Assembly: GCA_017744355.1 (NCBI GenBank)
Contig: JAGIBK010000005.1
Location: forward strand, 386,790 to 450,789
Reading direction: 5' to 3'
DNA: 64,000 bases
Origin: a bacterium
GTDB taxonomy: Bacteria > Cyanobacteriota > Sericytochromatia > S15B-MN24 > UBA4093
Of this stretch, positions 16,290-24,403 are shown one piece after another (position 1 is the stretch's first letter; each line of letters begins with the position of its first letter). The position numbers were made by a program, and so were the translations under genes. A model generated the notes under the pieces. The model was not told where the DNA came from and made no database searches. It saw nothing but the letters and a program-made list of their open reading frames with translations.

Positions 16290-16318
16290 AAGGGGCGGCG
16301 CCATCGGCGCCGCCCCTT
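16290..16318. terminator. Hairpin between convergent genes
   Basis: A perfect 13-bp GC-rich stem (16290-16302 with 16306-16318) with a 3-nt loop. T-tracts are short on both sides. The position between the converging LysM-GH19 and GH15 genes fits a shared terminator. Confidence 0.65.
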
Positions 16319-16325
16319 CCGTGTG

Positions 16326-18341
16326 CTATCGGTACAGCTCCAGCGTGGAGCGGACGTAGGTCGCCTCGCTCCAGGCGAGAGGGAAGGCGCTGACCCAGAC
16401 GCGCTTGGCCTCGTCGAATTGCTCGCCGAGCATGAGGCTGTCGGTCTGGTAGGCGTAGCCCGTCATGATGTCGAAGAGGCGCTGGGCCCCTGCGCGATCG
16501 CCTGCCGTCAGCTTGTAGAGCGCAAGCCAGCCGGTGGTGACGGGCCAGGCCTGGCCGTCGTAGTAGGTGTCGTTCTCGTAGCGCCGGATGCCGCCCATGG
16601 GGCTCGACAGGCGCTGCTCGATCAGCGCGGCGGTCGCCTTCATGCGGGGATCCCGGTCCTCGAAGGCGCCGAACCACGCCGAGCCGAGCGCGAGGTTCGC
16701 GGCCTCGAGGGTCGCATCCACGCCCTTCTTGCGCTTGCCGCGGGCGAAGGCGCCGTTCACGACCAGCTCGCGCTCCATGGCCGCGTGCAGCTTGTCGGCC
16801 GTCTGGCGGTACTTGGCGGCCAGGGTGCGATCGCCCATCCGATCGGCGAGCTCGGCGCCCGCCACGAGTCCGGCCCAGCCCGCGGCGTTCGAGAAGGTCC
16901 AGGTGCCGTCGTGGGAGAGCTCCCACAGATCGCGGCAGTGGCTCAGGAGACCGTCCTGCTCCTGGACCATGACGAGGAAGTCGCAGGCCTTGCGGACCGC
17001 CGGCCAGCGGGCGGAAAGCCAGCTCGCATCGCCGGTCTTGCGGTAGACCTGCATGATCGCCCAGGGGAAGGTGCCCACCTGGTCGTGCTCGTTGCCGTTG
17101 GTGCCGAAGTCCCACAGGGCGCGGCTCGCGTCCGGGAAGTAGTTGATGGCCCAGCCGCCCGAGCTCTGCTGCAGGCGCTCGAGGAACTCGAAGAAGGCCT
17201 TGGCCTCGCGGTCGTAGCCCGCCTCGAGCAGGGTCAGGGCGTTGATCGAGCCGTCGCGGGGCCACACCAGGCGGTAGGGGGGATCCATGTTGGTGGGAGC
17301 GGCGATGAGCGCACCCTTGGTGTTCTGGTGCTGCTTGAGGGTGATGAGGGCGCGGCGGTAGACGGCGCGGACCTTCTCGGGCATGGCGGGCATGCGCCCC
17401 TGAGAGAGGAAGCGCTGCCAGCGCTCGGCGTCCTCGCGCTGCGCGCCCTCCCAGCCGAGCTTGAGCGCGCCCTTCGCCTCGGCGAGGGCCTGGCTCTCCT
17501 GGCCTGCGATCCCGATGGCGTAGGTCACCTCGGCGCTCTGGCCGGGGGCGATCTCGGGGAGGGCCTGGGCCACGGCGCCGTTGACGCCCGTCACCAGGGT
17601 GCTGGCGCGATCGCTACCGTTCAACTTGCCCGACTCGGCCGCAAGGCGCGCGTCACGCTTGGAGCCGATGGGCACGTTGGCCTCGCCGCACTGCCAGCCT
17701 GTAGCAGGGCGGTCGGAGGCGAGCGCCACGGCGACGCCCTTGGCGGTCTGGACCAAGGCGCCCCCGGCGCGGTCGAAGCGCAGGGTATCACCGCCCGGCA
17801 GGTGATTGAGGGTGAAGAAGGCGTAGCAGGTGGTCGAGAGGTCGCGAAGCGGAGCGTTCGAGGTGTTGGTGACGCTCACGCGACGGACGTGTGCGTGGTT
17901 GCCCGGGCGGACCAGGTCCGAGATTTTCAGCTCATAGCCCGGCCCCTCGAAGGTGCTGACGGCCATGCCGGTGTCGGGCACCAGGCGCTGATTCACCAGC
18001 TTGATCTGGTGGGCCCACTTGAGCTGGCCCTGGACCGTGACCCCCACGTACGAGTCCCACAGGTGGTCCTTGGCGTAGTCGGGGTAGTACAGCTCCATCA
18101 GGGCGCCGGCCTTGGCGCCGCGGCCGTAGTCGCGCGAGACGGCGGTCATCATGTCGCCGTTGCTCATCTGGGCGAAGTTGGGAGAGTCGCCGACCAGCGC
18201 TGAAATGATGTCGCGCTGCGCCGTCGCCTCGGGGTCTTCCCCTTGCTTGAGCGCACCGGGAGCCAGGCCGCAGCCGGCGAGCACGAGACTGCTCAGGGCG
18301 ATCGCAGTGGGACGCTTCAACCATCCGGACCAGTGCTGCAT
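16326..18341 (-). CDS. GH15 glucoamylase-type lipoprotein
   Basis: 671 residues. The signal peptide ends in the lipobox VLAGC, so the enzyme is membrane-anchored outside the cytoplasm. An N-terminal beta-sandwich of about 270 residues precedes an alpha/alpha-barrel with GH15 motifs: PPYRLVWPRDGSINALTLLEAG (substrate-binding Arg-Asp), HDQVGTFPWAIMQVYRKTGD, LSHCRDLWELSHDGTWTFS with the likely general-acid Glu, and LAWSEATYVRS near the end with the likely general-base Glu. GH15 enzymes release glucose from the non-reducing ends of alpha-glucans. A related glucodextranase activity is possible. It fits functionally with the MalEFG-type importer at 374-3376. Start supported by TGGAG 9 bases upstream of the ATG. 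Confidence 0.88.
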   Translation of the reverse strand: MQHWSGWLKRPTAIALSSLVLAGCGLAPGALKQGEDPEATAQRDIISALVGDSPNFAQMSNGDMMTAVSRDYGRGAKAGALMELYYPDYAKDHLWDSYVGVTVQGQLKWAHQIKLVNQRLVPDTGMAVSTFEGPGYELKISDLVRPGNHAHVRRVSVTNTSNAPLRDLSTTCYAFFTLNHLPGGDTLRFDRAGGALVQTAKGVAVALASDRPATGWQCGEANVPIGSKRDARLAAESGKLNGSDRASTLVTGVNGAVAQALPEIAPGQSAEVTYAIGIAGQESQALAEAKGALKLGWEGAQREDAERWQRFLSQGRMPAMPEKVRAVYRRALITLKQHQNTKGALIAAPTNMDPPYRLVWPRDGSINALTLLEAGYDREAKAFFEFLERLQQSSGGWAINYFPDASRALWDFGTNGNEHDQVGTFPWAIMQVYRKTGDASWLSARWPAVRKACDFLVMVQEQDGLLSHCRDLWELSHDGTWTFSNAAGWAGLVAGAELADRMGDRTLAAKYRQTADKLHAAMERELVVNGAFARGKRKKGVDATLEAANLALGSAWFGAFEDRDPRMKATAALIEQRLSSPMGGIRRYENDTYYDGQAWPVTTGWLALYKLTAGDRAGAQRLFDIMTGYAYQTDSLMLGEQFDEAKRVWVSAFPLAWSEATYVRSTLELYR

Positions 18342-18381
18342 TGTTAACTCCAGTTTATCGTTTGGTTGTCATCTTCTGTCC

Positions 18382-18408
18382 TTATCGCCGATCGATCGCA
18401 CAAGCTTG
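18382..18408 (-). promoter_or_regulatory. Possible sigma-28-like promoter of the GH15 gene
   Basis: On the minus strand CAAGCTT (18408-18402) and GGCGATAA (18389-18382), 12 bases apart. The second differs by one base from the sigma-28 -10 consensus GCCGATAA; the first matches the -35 consensus only partly. A similar pair precedes the GDPD lipoprotein (51474-51499). Confidence 0.3.
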
Positions 18409-18420
18409 TCTCTTTCATGC

Positions 18421-18453
18421 GAAAAGCGCCCCCGCCTTGGCGGGGGCGCTTTC
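18421..18453 (-). terminator. Terminator of the 95-residue gene
   Basis: A 15-bp GC-rich stem (18422-18436 with 18439-18453), with TTTT following on the minus strand. Lies 11 bp past the stop of the small gene and upstream of GH15. Confidence 0.8.
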
Positions 18454-18463
18454 GAAGCGAGAA

Positions 18464-18751
18464 TTAGCGGAACTGGCGAGTGGTCGCCTCGTAGGTCTCG
18501 GCGAGCTGCCAGGCGAGCTCAGCCAGGCGGCGCTCGCGGCTCGTCAGCAGCATCCGGGCGTAACGGCGCAGGATGCGGGCTTTGTGGAGGCCGCTGTGAT
18601 CCTTGGCGAAGATGAGGCGCTCGACACCCTCGAAGAAGCGCTCGCTGCGCGTGTCCAGCTCCCCGTCGAACGTCACGTGGAGCGCGAGGGTCGCAGGCAG
18701 GGGGCTGGCGAAGGCGGGCGTCACAGGGGCGTGCTGAATGGCGGTCGACAT
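18464..18751 (-). CDS. Small protein of unknown function
   Basis: 95 residues, ATG start with GAAGAGAGAG upstream, flanked by its own terminator. The first 35 residues are Pro/Ala-rich and likely unstructured. The rest is highly charged and predicted helical (ERFFEGVERLIFAKDHSG, LHKARILRRYARMLLTSRERRLAELAWQLAETYE). No signal peptide or membrane segment. I do not recognise the family. It is a stand-alone unit between flhA and the GH15 gene. Confidence 0.6.
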   Translation of the reverse strand: MSTAIQHAPVTPAFASPLPATLALHVTFDGELDTRSERFFEGVERLIFAKDHSGLHKARILRRYARMLLTSRERRLAELAWQLAETYEATTRQFR

Positions 18752-18798
18752 CGTGGCTCTCTCTTCGGGTGGGATGGAAGACTGTGCGGTTAAGCCAA

Positions 18799-18826
18799 GG
18801 TTAATTTCGATAGTCCTATCTTAACC
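18799..18826. promoter_or_regulatory. Compound palindrome upstream of the small gene
   Basis: GGTTAA (18799-18804), GATAG (18809-18813), CTATC (18816-18820), TTAACC (18821-18826): two nested inverted repeats in an AT-rich stretch 50-75 bp before the small gene's start. It could be an operator. The surrounding 18752-18914 also holds a T/A-rich stretch just past the flhA stop. Confidence 0.4.
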
Positions 18827-18914
18827 GATCTCTCAACCCTTTGTCTTCAGATCCGTGCCTGGAGTTTTGTTAAATCTTTGCTAAAACTTGGTCAGGGCTT
18901 GATTTATGGCGCTC

Positions 18915-21032
18915 TTAGTTCACGCCCACCGCGATCGAGACCTGACCGACCGACTGGACCTTGAACTTGGCGTTGATCTCGGCGTACGAGATGACGGCCA
19001 TGGTCGGGAAGTTGCGCTCGATGAGGCCTTTGACGTGCGGCCGGATGGTCGGGTTGGTGAGCAGCACCGGGTTGGAGCCGCGCGCCACCGCCTCCTGCTG
19101 GACGGCCGCGAGGCGCGCCAGGATGAGCTGCATGATCTGCGGGTTGACCGCCGCCTGCGGTCCCAGCGGGGTGTTGGTGATCGAGCCCTGGATCGTGTTC
19201 TCCACGCCCGGATCCAGCGTGATGACCTCGATCACGCCCTCTTCGGTCGCGAGGCTCGCGCAGATCTGGCGCGAGAGCTGCTGGCGGATCATCTCGTTGA
19301 GCAGGAAGATGTCCTTGGTCATCTTGCCGTAGTCGGCGAGGCGCTCCAGGATGGTCGCCAGGTCGCGGATGCTCACCCCTTCGCGGATCAGGCCCTGGAG
19401 GACGCGCTGGACCTCGGACAGCGAGAGGATCTCGGGCACCAGGTCCTTGACCGTGACCGGGGCCTTCTCCTTGAGGCGGTTCAGCATCATCTGGACCTCC
19501 TCGCGGCTCAGGATCTCGTGCGCGTACGAGCGGACCGTGTGCTCCATGTGGGCGGTCAGCACGTTGGTGGGATCCTGGATCAGATAGCCGAGCTGAGCAG
19601 CGCGCTGGGCCTCGGCGCCGGCCACCCACACCGCGGGCTTGCCGAAGGCGGGGTCGGTGGTCGGGAAGCCCACGAGCTCCTGGCTGGTGTCGGTGGTGCT
19701 CTGCTGGATAGCGAGCATGTAGCCGACCAAGAGCTCGCCGGTGGCGACCACGTTGCCCTTGACCAGGAGCTGGTAGGCGTTGGGTCTGAGGTTCAGGTTG
19801 TCCTTGAACTGGATGCCCGGCATGACGAAGCCCAGATCCAGCGCGATGTTGACGCGCATGGGCACCACGCGGTCCATCAGCTCGCCGCCGAGGCCAGGGT
19901 CCACCAGGGGCACCAGGTCCAGGCCAAGCTCCAGGGTCAAGGGCGGCACCCCGAGCATCTTCATGACGTTCTCGGGGTTCTTGAGGTCCTCCTCCGACTC
20001 GGGCGCGTAGTCGTCCATCATATCGTCCATGGGCATGCCGAAGTCGTCGGACACGCCGCCCGCGGGCATTATGGACTTGCGCACGGAGAGGAAGGCCGAA
20101 GCCCCCAGCGCCAGCGCGAGGGGGATGAAGAGGAACTTGGGGAAGCCCGGCACCCAGGCGATCAGGAAGGTGACGGCCGCCGCCACGCCCATGCTCTTGG
20201 GGTTGGAGAAGACCTGCTGCTTGATGTCCGCCGCGAGGTTCTGGTCCGAGGCCGAGCGCGAGCTGACCAGACCCGCCGAGATCGAGATCAGGATACCCGG
20301 GATGAGGCCCACCAGGCCGTCACCGACCGTGAGGATGGCGTACTTGGCGAGCGCCGTCATCACGTCCATCTTCTTCATCAGGATGCCGATCAGGATGCCG
20401 CCCACGATGTTGACGACGATCAGGATGATCGAGGCGATGACGTCGCCCTTCACGAACTTGTTGGCGCCGTCCATGGCCCCGAAGAAGTTGGCTTCGCGGA
20501 CCAGGTCCTCGCGCCGCTGCTTGGCCTGGTTGCCGTCGATCAGGCCGGCCGCCAGGTCCGCGTCGATGGACATCTGCTTACCTGGCATGGCGTCCAGGGT
20601 GAAGCGGGCCGCGACCTCGGCGATACGCTTGGAGCCCTCGGTGATGACGATGAAGTTGACGATGATCAGGATGATGAAGATGATGATGCCGACGATGTAG
20701 TTGCCGCCCATGACGAACTCGGCCATGGTGTGGATCACGTTGCCGGCCTCGGCGTGGAGGAGGATCGAGCGCGTGGTTGCGACCGAGAGGGATAATCGGT
20801 AGAGCGCCGTCAGCAGCAGCATGGACGGGAAGGTCGCGAAGTCCAGCGGCCTGACGATGTACAGCGCCACGAAGACGATGATGATCGCCATGACGATGTT
20901 CAGGACGATCAAGACGTCCAGCATCCAGACCGGCAGCGGCAAGAACAGGATGCCGAGGATCGCGACCATCAGGCCCGCGATCACGAAGTCCCGGATCGGG
21001 ACCCCCTTGCCTCCCCCCATGGCGCCGACCAT
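18915..21032 (-). CDS. flhA: Flagellar export apparatus protein FlhA
   Basis: 705 residues, normal length. Eight membrane segments occupy roughly residues 12-320, including the FHIPEP family region (LLLTALYRLSLSVATTRSILL, and VREANFFGAMDGANKFVKGDVIASIILIVVN-type cytoplasmic loop). The C-terminal half is the cytoplasmic export-gate ring that binds chaperone-substrate complexes. It opens the flagellar type III secretion channel to the proton motive force. Last gene of the flagellar run; its ATG follows the fliF stop by 5 bp. flhB, fliP, fliQ and fliR are not in the window. Confidence 0.96.
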   Translation of the reverse strand: MVGAMGGGKGVPIRDFVIAGLMVAILGILFLPLPVWMLDVLIVLNIVMAIIIVFVALYIVRPLDFATFPSMLLLTALYRLSLSVATTRSILLHAEAGNVIHTMAEFVMGGNYIVGIIIFIILIIVNFIVITEGSKRIAEVAARFTLDAMPGKQMSIDADLAAGLIDGNQAKQRREDLVREANFFGAMDGANKFVKGDVIASIILIVVNIVGGILIGILMKKMDVMTALAKYAILTVGDGLVGLIPGILISISAGLVSSRSASDQNLAADIKQQVFSNPKSMGVAAAVTFLIAWVPGFPKFLFIPLALALGASAFLSVRKSIMPAGGVSDDFGMPMDDMMDDYAPESEEDLKNPENVMKMLGVPPLTLELGLDLVPLVDPGLGGELMDRVVPMRVNIALDLGFVMPGIQFKDNLNLRPNAYQLLVKGNVVATGELLVGYMLAIQQSTTDTSQELVGFPTTDPAFGKPAVWVAGAEAQRAAQLGYLIQDPTNVLTAHMEHTVRSYAHEILSREEVQMMLNRLKEKAPVTVKDLVPEILSLSEVQRVLQGLIREGVSIRDLATILERLADYGKMTKDIFLLNEMIRQQLSRQICASLATEEGVIEVITLDPGVENTIQGSITNTPLGPQAAVNPQIMQLILARLAAVQQEAVARGSNPVLLTNPTIRPHVKGLIERNFPTMAVISYAEINAKFKVQSVGQVSIAVGVN

Positions 21033-21037
21033 CTAGG

Positions 21038-22966
21038 CTACCCGACGTTCGCGCCGAGCTTGCGCTTGAGGTTCTGGCTCGCCATGCGGGCGGTCATGGA
21101 GGGCAGGGTCGCCCCCTGGTTCACCCGGTTGAAGACATCCTCCTGGATGCTGGGATCCAGGTACTGGAGGACCTGCTCGGCGTAGCTCGGGTCGAGGGTC
21201 GCGAGCACCCCCGCGATGGTCGCCGGGCGCTCGCCATCGAAGGCCGCCGCCGCGGCATCTGGGCTGACCTCGTACATGAAGTCGAACGCGCCGCCGCCCT
21301 GCGGGGCCTGAGCCTGGGCACCCATGTCGGCGTAGCCCTGCTGATCGTACCCAGCGTCGGCGTAGCCGCCCTGCTGGTCGAACTGGCCGCCGAACTGATC
21401 CATCCCCGGCTGCATGAAGCCGCCCTGGCCCATGTCGAGCCCGGGGAAGGCGTTCGGGTCGAAGCCGCCCAGCGCCTGCTGGTCGAACATGGGCAGCGCC
21501 TCGGCCTCGCCGCCCAACGAGGCGGTGAGGGTGTCGAGGGGATTCGCCTCCTTGCGGGTGGCGCGGCGCAGGAGCGCGAGCAAGAGGAAAATCAGCAAGA
21601 GCGCGCCGCCGATCCACCAGACGATGGCCCACGAGACCGACTGGCCCTTCTTGGCCGTCTTCTCGGCGGTCTCTTCTTCGGTCAGCTGTTTCTTGAGGTC
21701 GTCGTAGGTGCTCGCGTCGAACCGGACCCGCTCCACGTTGACCTGGTCACGGCGGGCGGGGTCCGCGCCGGCGGCGGTCGCGATGATGATGCGGAGGCGG
21801 TCGGCGCTCTCCTGCTTGAGGGTGTCGGGGATCAGCACCGCGATCGACATGCGCTTGATGTTGCCGCTCGAAGGCTGGACCAGCTGGGTCTCCTCGTTGA
21901 AGGCCGGCTGCTCCTTGAGGTTCTTCTTGGTGACTTCCTTGCTACCACCCGGCGTCGAGGGGATCGCGGGGTAGGTGGGCACGTTGGCCACGGTACCCGG
22001 TGCGCCGCCGTCGCCCCCGCCCTGCACGGTCTCGGTCTGCTCGGACTTGGTGAGGGGCACGGTCTCGCCGTTGCCGTTGGTGACGGCCGCCTTCAGGGTG
22101 TTGCGGACCAGGCGCTTGTTGAAGTCCAGCTCCAGGCTCACGCGGACCACGGCCTTGCCCGAGCCTACGACCTTGTCGAGCAGGGTCGTCAGCTTCTGCT
22201 CGATCTCCTGCTCTTTCTGGCGCTGGAGGCTCATCTGCATGTTGAGGACCCGCGACACCATGCGGTCCTCCTTGTTGCCGGCGTTGGCCTCCATCCCCGA
22301 GGTCAACAGGTTGCCCAGGTCGTCGGTGATGGTGACGTTGTCGGTCAAGAGACCCGGCACGGAGCTTGCGATCAGGTGGGTGAGACCCTCGACCTGGCTG
22401 GGGGTCAGCGATCGCTTGGGCTGCATCTTGACCATGACCGCCGCGGTGACGGGCTTCTTCTCGGTCTGGAAGAGGCTGTCCTCCGGCATGGTGACCATGG
22501 CGGCCGCGTCCTCGACGCCGTCCACCTGCTTGACCAGGCGCTTGATCTCGCCGTTCATGGCGCGCAGCAGCTTGATCTTCTTGTCGAAGTCGGTGGAGAT
22601 GAAGTCGCTCTTGTCGAAGAGGCTGAAGCCGGGATCGCCGTCCTTGGGCAAGCCGGCGGCCGCGAGCGACACCCGGGCCTTGTCGGACTTGTCCTTGGGG
22701 ACCGAGATGGCGGTGCCGTCCTCGACCAGCTTGAAGGGGATGCGCTCTTCTTGCAGCTTGGCGGCCGCTTCGCCAGCGGAGAGCTGCGACATGCGCCGGT
22801 AGAGCACCACGTCGTTCTTGTTGAGTTGCTCCTCGGTGGGCTGCTTCTTGCCGCCGCCGCCGATCGCCATGCCGATAAACAGGGTGATCACGATCAGCAA
22901 GACCGGCACGCCGGCCATGATGCCGATGCGGACCGGTGGGGGGAAGCGGTTCAGGAAGTCGAGCAT
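21038..22966 (-). CDS. fliF: Flagellar MS-ring protein FliF with a FliG-like C-terminal tail
   Basis: 642 residues. First membrane segment about residues 13-35, then the ring-building motifs (RVSLAAAGLPKDGDPGFSLFD, ALEGELARTI-like segment AMNGEIKRLVKQVDGV, VMVKMQPKRSLTPSQVEGLTHLIASSVPGL). A second membrane segment lies near 445-470. After it comes a Gln/Gly/Met-rich linker (GGFDPNAFPGLDMGQGGF). The last 75 residues (FDGERPATIAGVLATLDPSYA...YLDPSIQEDVFNRV) resemble the middle domain of FliG with its EHPQTIA-type motif. Normal FliF ends in a short FliG-binding helix pair instead. No fliG gene is in the window. FliF forms the membrane base of the rotor. Confidence 0.93.
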   Translation of the reverse strand: MLDFLNRFPPPVRIGIMAGVPVLLIVITLFIGMAIGGGGKKQPTEEQLNKNDVVLYRRMSQLSAGEAAAKLQEERIPFKLVEDGTAISVPKDKSDKARVSLAAAGLPKDGDPGFSLFDKSDFISTDFDKKIKLLRAMNGEIKRLVKQVDGVEDAAAMVTMPEDSLFQTEKKPVTAAVMVKMQPKRSLTPSQVEGLTHLIASSVPGLLTDNVTITDDLGNLLTSGMEANAGNKEDRMVSRVLNMQMSLQRQKEQEIEQKLTTLLDKVVGSGKAVVRVSLELDFNKRLVRNTLKAAVTNGNGETVPLTKSEQTETVQGGGDGGAPGTVANVPTYPAIPSTPGGSKEVTKKNLKEQPAFNEETQLVQPSSGNIKRMSIAVLIPDTLKQESADRLRIIIATAAGADPARRDQVNVERVRFDASTYDDLKKQLTEEETAEKTAKKGQSVSWAIVWWIGGALLLIFLLLALLRRATRKEANPLDTLTASLGGEAEALPMFDQQALGGFDPNAFPGLDMGQGGFMQPGMDQFGGQFDQQGGYADAGYDQQGYADMGAQAQAPQGGGAFDFMYEVSPDAAAAAFDGERPATIAGVLATLDPSYAEQVLQYLDPSIQEDVFNRVNQGATLPSMTARMASQNLKRKLGANVG

Positions 22967-22991
22967 GGCTCTGGGCGCCTCAGGGTGGGGG

Positions 22992-23378
22992 TTAGATCTG
23001 CATGTTCATCAAGGTCTGGTAGCTGGACGCGACCTTGTTGGTGACGGCGGACATCAGGTGGAGCTGCGCTTCGGCCTTGGCCTGCTCGATCATCACCTGG
23101 TGGGCGTCCACGTCCTTGCGGCCGAGGGCGAAGTCGAGACCCGTGTCCACGGCCTTCTGGTCCTGGGCCGAGACGCCGTCGACGGCCTCGGTCAAGAAGT
23201 CCGCGAAGCTGCGGCCGTTGGTGGCGTCCGTCTTCTGGCCGAAGCCGTCGATGGTCGCGTCGCCGAACTCGGGGTTGGTGTCGATCGAGAAATCGAGCGA
23301 CGGGAACTCCGGGAAGCCGGCGCCGATGCCGGGCGTTGACCGGTTGAGACCGGGCATGAAGTTCTGGTTGACCAGCAT
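22992..23378 (-). CDS. fliE: Flagellar MS-ring/rod adaptor FliE
   Basis: 128 residues, ATG start with AAGGAGGAAGG upstream. The C-terminal half has the FliE signature: SFADFLTEAVDGVSAQDQKA, then DVDAHQVMIEQAKAEAQLHLMSAVTNKVASSYQTLMNMQI. FliE is the first rod-type subunit, joining the MS ring and export gate to the rod. The first 50 residues are Pro/Gly-rich and longer than in typical FliE. Sits between flgC and fliF as in many flgBC-fliEF operons. Confidence 0.93.
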   Translation of the reverse strand: MLVNQNFMPGLNRSTPGIGAGFPEFPSLDFSIDTNPEFGDATIDGFGQKTDATNGRSFADFLTEAVDGVSAQDQKAVDTGLDFALGRKDVDAHQVMIEQAKAEAQLHLMSAVTNKVASSYQTLMNMQI

Positions 23379-23399
23379 GGGCCTTCCTCCTTAAAAACC

Positions 23400-23807
23400 T
23401 TAGCGGCCGATCTCGAGGGCCTTCTGGTGCATGTTCTTGCCCGCGTTGAAGGCGGTGACGTTGGCGTCGAAGGCGCGCTGAACGGTGATCATGTCGACCA
23501 TCTCGGTGACGATGTTGACGTTGGGCATCCGCACGAAACCGTTGGCATCCGCGTCGGGGTGGCCCGGCTTGTAGACCAGTTCGCCGGGCGTCGCGTCGCG
23601 GACGGTGCCTGCGACCTGCACGCCCTTGCCCATGCCCGTCTCCTCGTCGAGGATCTGCTGGAAGACCGGGATCTGGCGCTGGTAGGGGCCGCCCTCGGCG
23701 GTGCGCGTCACGTTGGCGTTGGCCATGTTGTTGGAGATGGCCTCCAGCCAGAAGCGGTTGGCGGTCATGGCGCTCGCGCCGGTGTCGAATACCTTGTGAA
23801 GGCTCAT
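23400..23807 (-). CDS. flgC: Flagellar proximal rod protein FlgC
   Basis: 135 residues, ATG with GGAGGAG upstream. The N-terminal rod signature (FDTGASAMTANRFWLEAISNNMANANVTRT) and C-terminal FlgC motif (NGFVRMPNVNIVTEMVDMITVQRAFDANVTAFNAGK) are present. Its two coiled ends pack in the rod. Lies 14 bp after flgB. Confidence 0.96.
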   Translation of the reverse strand: MSLHKVFDTGASAMTANRFWLEAISNNMANANVTRTAEGGPYQRQIPVFQQILDEETGMGKGVQVAGTVRDATPGELVYKPGHPDADANGFVRMPNVNIVTEMVDMITVQRAFDANVTAFNAGKNMHQKALEIGR

Positions 23808-23821
23808 TCGCTCCTCCTACT

Positions 23822-24241
23822 CTACTTCTGGTCGGTGATGAACTTGAAGGTGCGGTACTGGGTCGCGATCTGGGTCGCGAGGGTGTTGTACTTCTCGACC
23901 GACTGGACCAGCTGGCTCATCTCGTGCTCCAGCGACACGCCGTTGCCGTCGCGGCGCATGCCCTGCCCCTTGGTGGCGGTGGTCGACGGCTTGAAGGTTT
24001 CGAGCATGTCGTCGGTGGGGCGCGCGGCCGAGCCGAAGAGGTTGGTGAAGGGATCCTGCGCCTCGGCAACACCGGGGGAAGGCTCCGAGTCGATGGCCGA
24101 GATCAGCGCATCCTCGAAGCGCACGTCCTGGCGGGCGTACTGCGGCGTGTTGATGTTGGCGATGTTGTTGGCCTGGGCGGCAAACCGGGCGGCGAAGCCG
24201 TCCATTGCGCGCTCGAGACCTCGGACCTCACGACTGATCAC
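23822..24241 (-). CDS. flgB: Flagellar proximal rod protein FlgB
   Basis: 139 residues, GTG start at 24241 with GGAGGG upstream. The rod motif AAQANNIANINTPQYARQDVRFEDAL is at residues 21-46. The C-terminus (VSLEHEMSQLVQSVEKYNTLATQIATQYRTFKFI) is the FlgB coil. It starts the second flagellar block, separated from the sigma-factor gene by 162 bp, so it may have its own promoter. Confidence 0.95.
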   Translation of the reverse strand: MISREVRGLERAMDGFAARFAAQANNIANINTPQYARQDVRFEDALISAIDSEPSPGVAEAQDPFTNLFGSAARPTDDMLETFKPSTTATKGQGMRRDGNGVSLEHEMSQLVQSVEKYNTLATQIATQYRTFKFITDQK

Positions 24242-24328
24242 GTGGCTACCCTCCGTTCGGGGAGTGTTCCCCAGTCTCAGTATGGCGCAAGAGCGGCAAG
24301 CGGTCGGTGCGTTATGTACATGAGCGAG

Positions 24329-24357
24329 CCCCTGTCTGGCTTGTACCCAGACAAGGG
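24329..24357. promoter_or_regulatory. Stem-loop between the sigma-factor gene and flgB
   Basis: CCCTGTCTGG (24330-24339) pairs with CCAGACAAGGG (24347-24357), with one bulged A and a 7-nt loop. It sits in the only sizeable gap inside the flagellar cluster. No T-tract follows on the minus strand, so it may slow transcription or act in the flgB leader. Confidence 0.35.
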
Positions 24358-24403
24358 CCGGATCGTTGTAAACCTTGGATTAAGCTTGTCCGCTCGTTTC
24401 CGA

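Noticed and set aside
16323-18203. Plus-strand open frame of about 620 codons opposite the GH15 gene
   Set aside because: High-GC antisense shadow without motifs; GH15 motifs and lipobox on the minus strand are clear.
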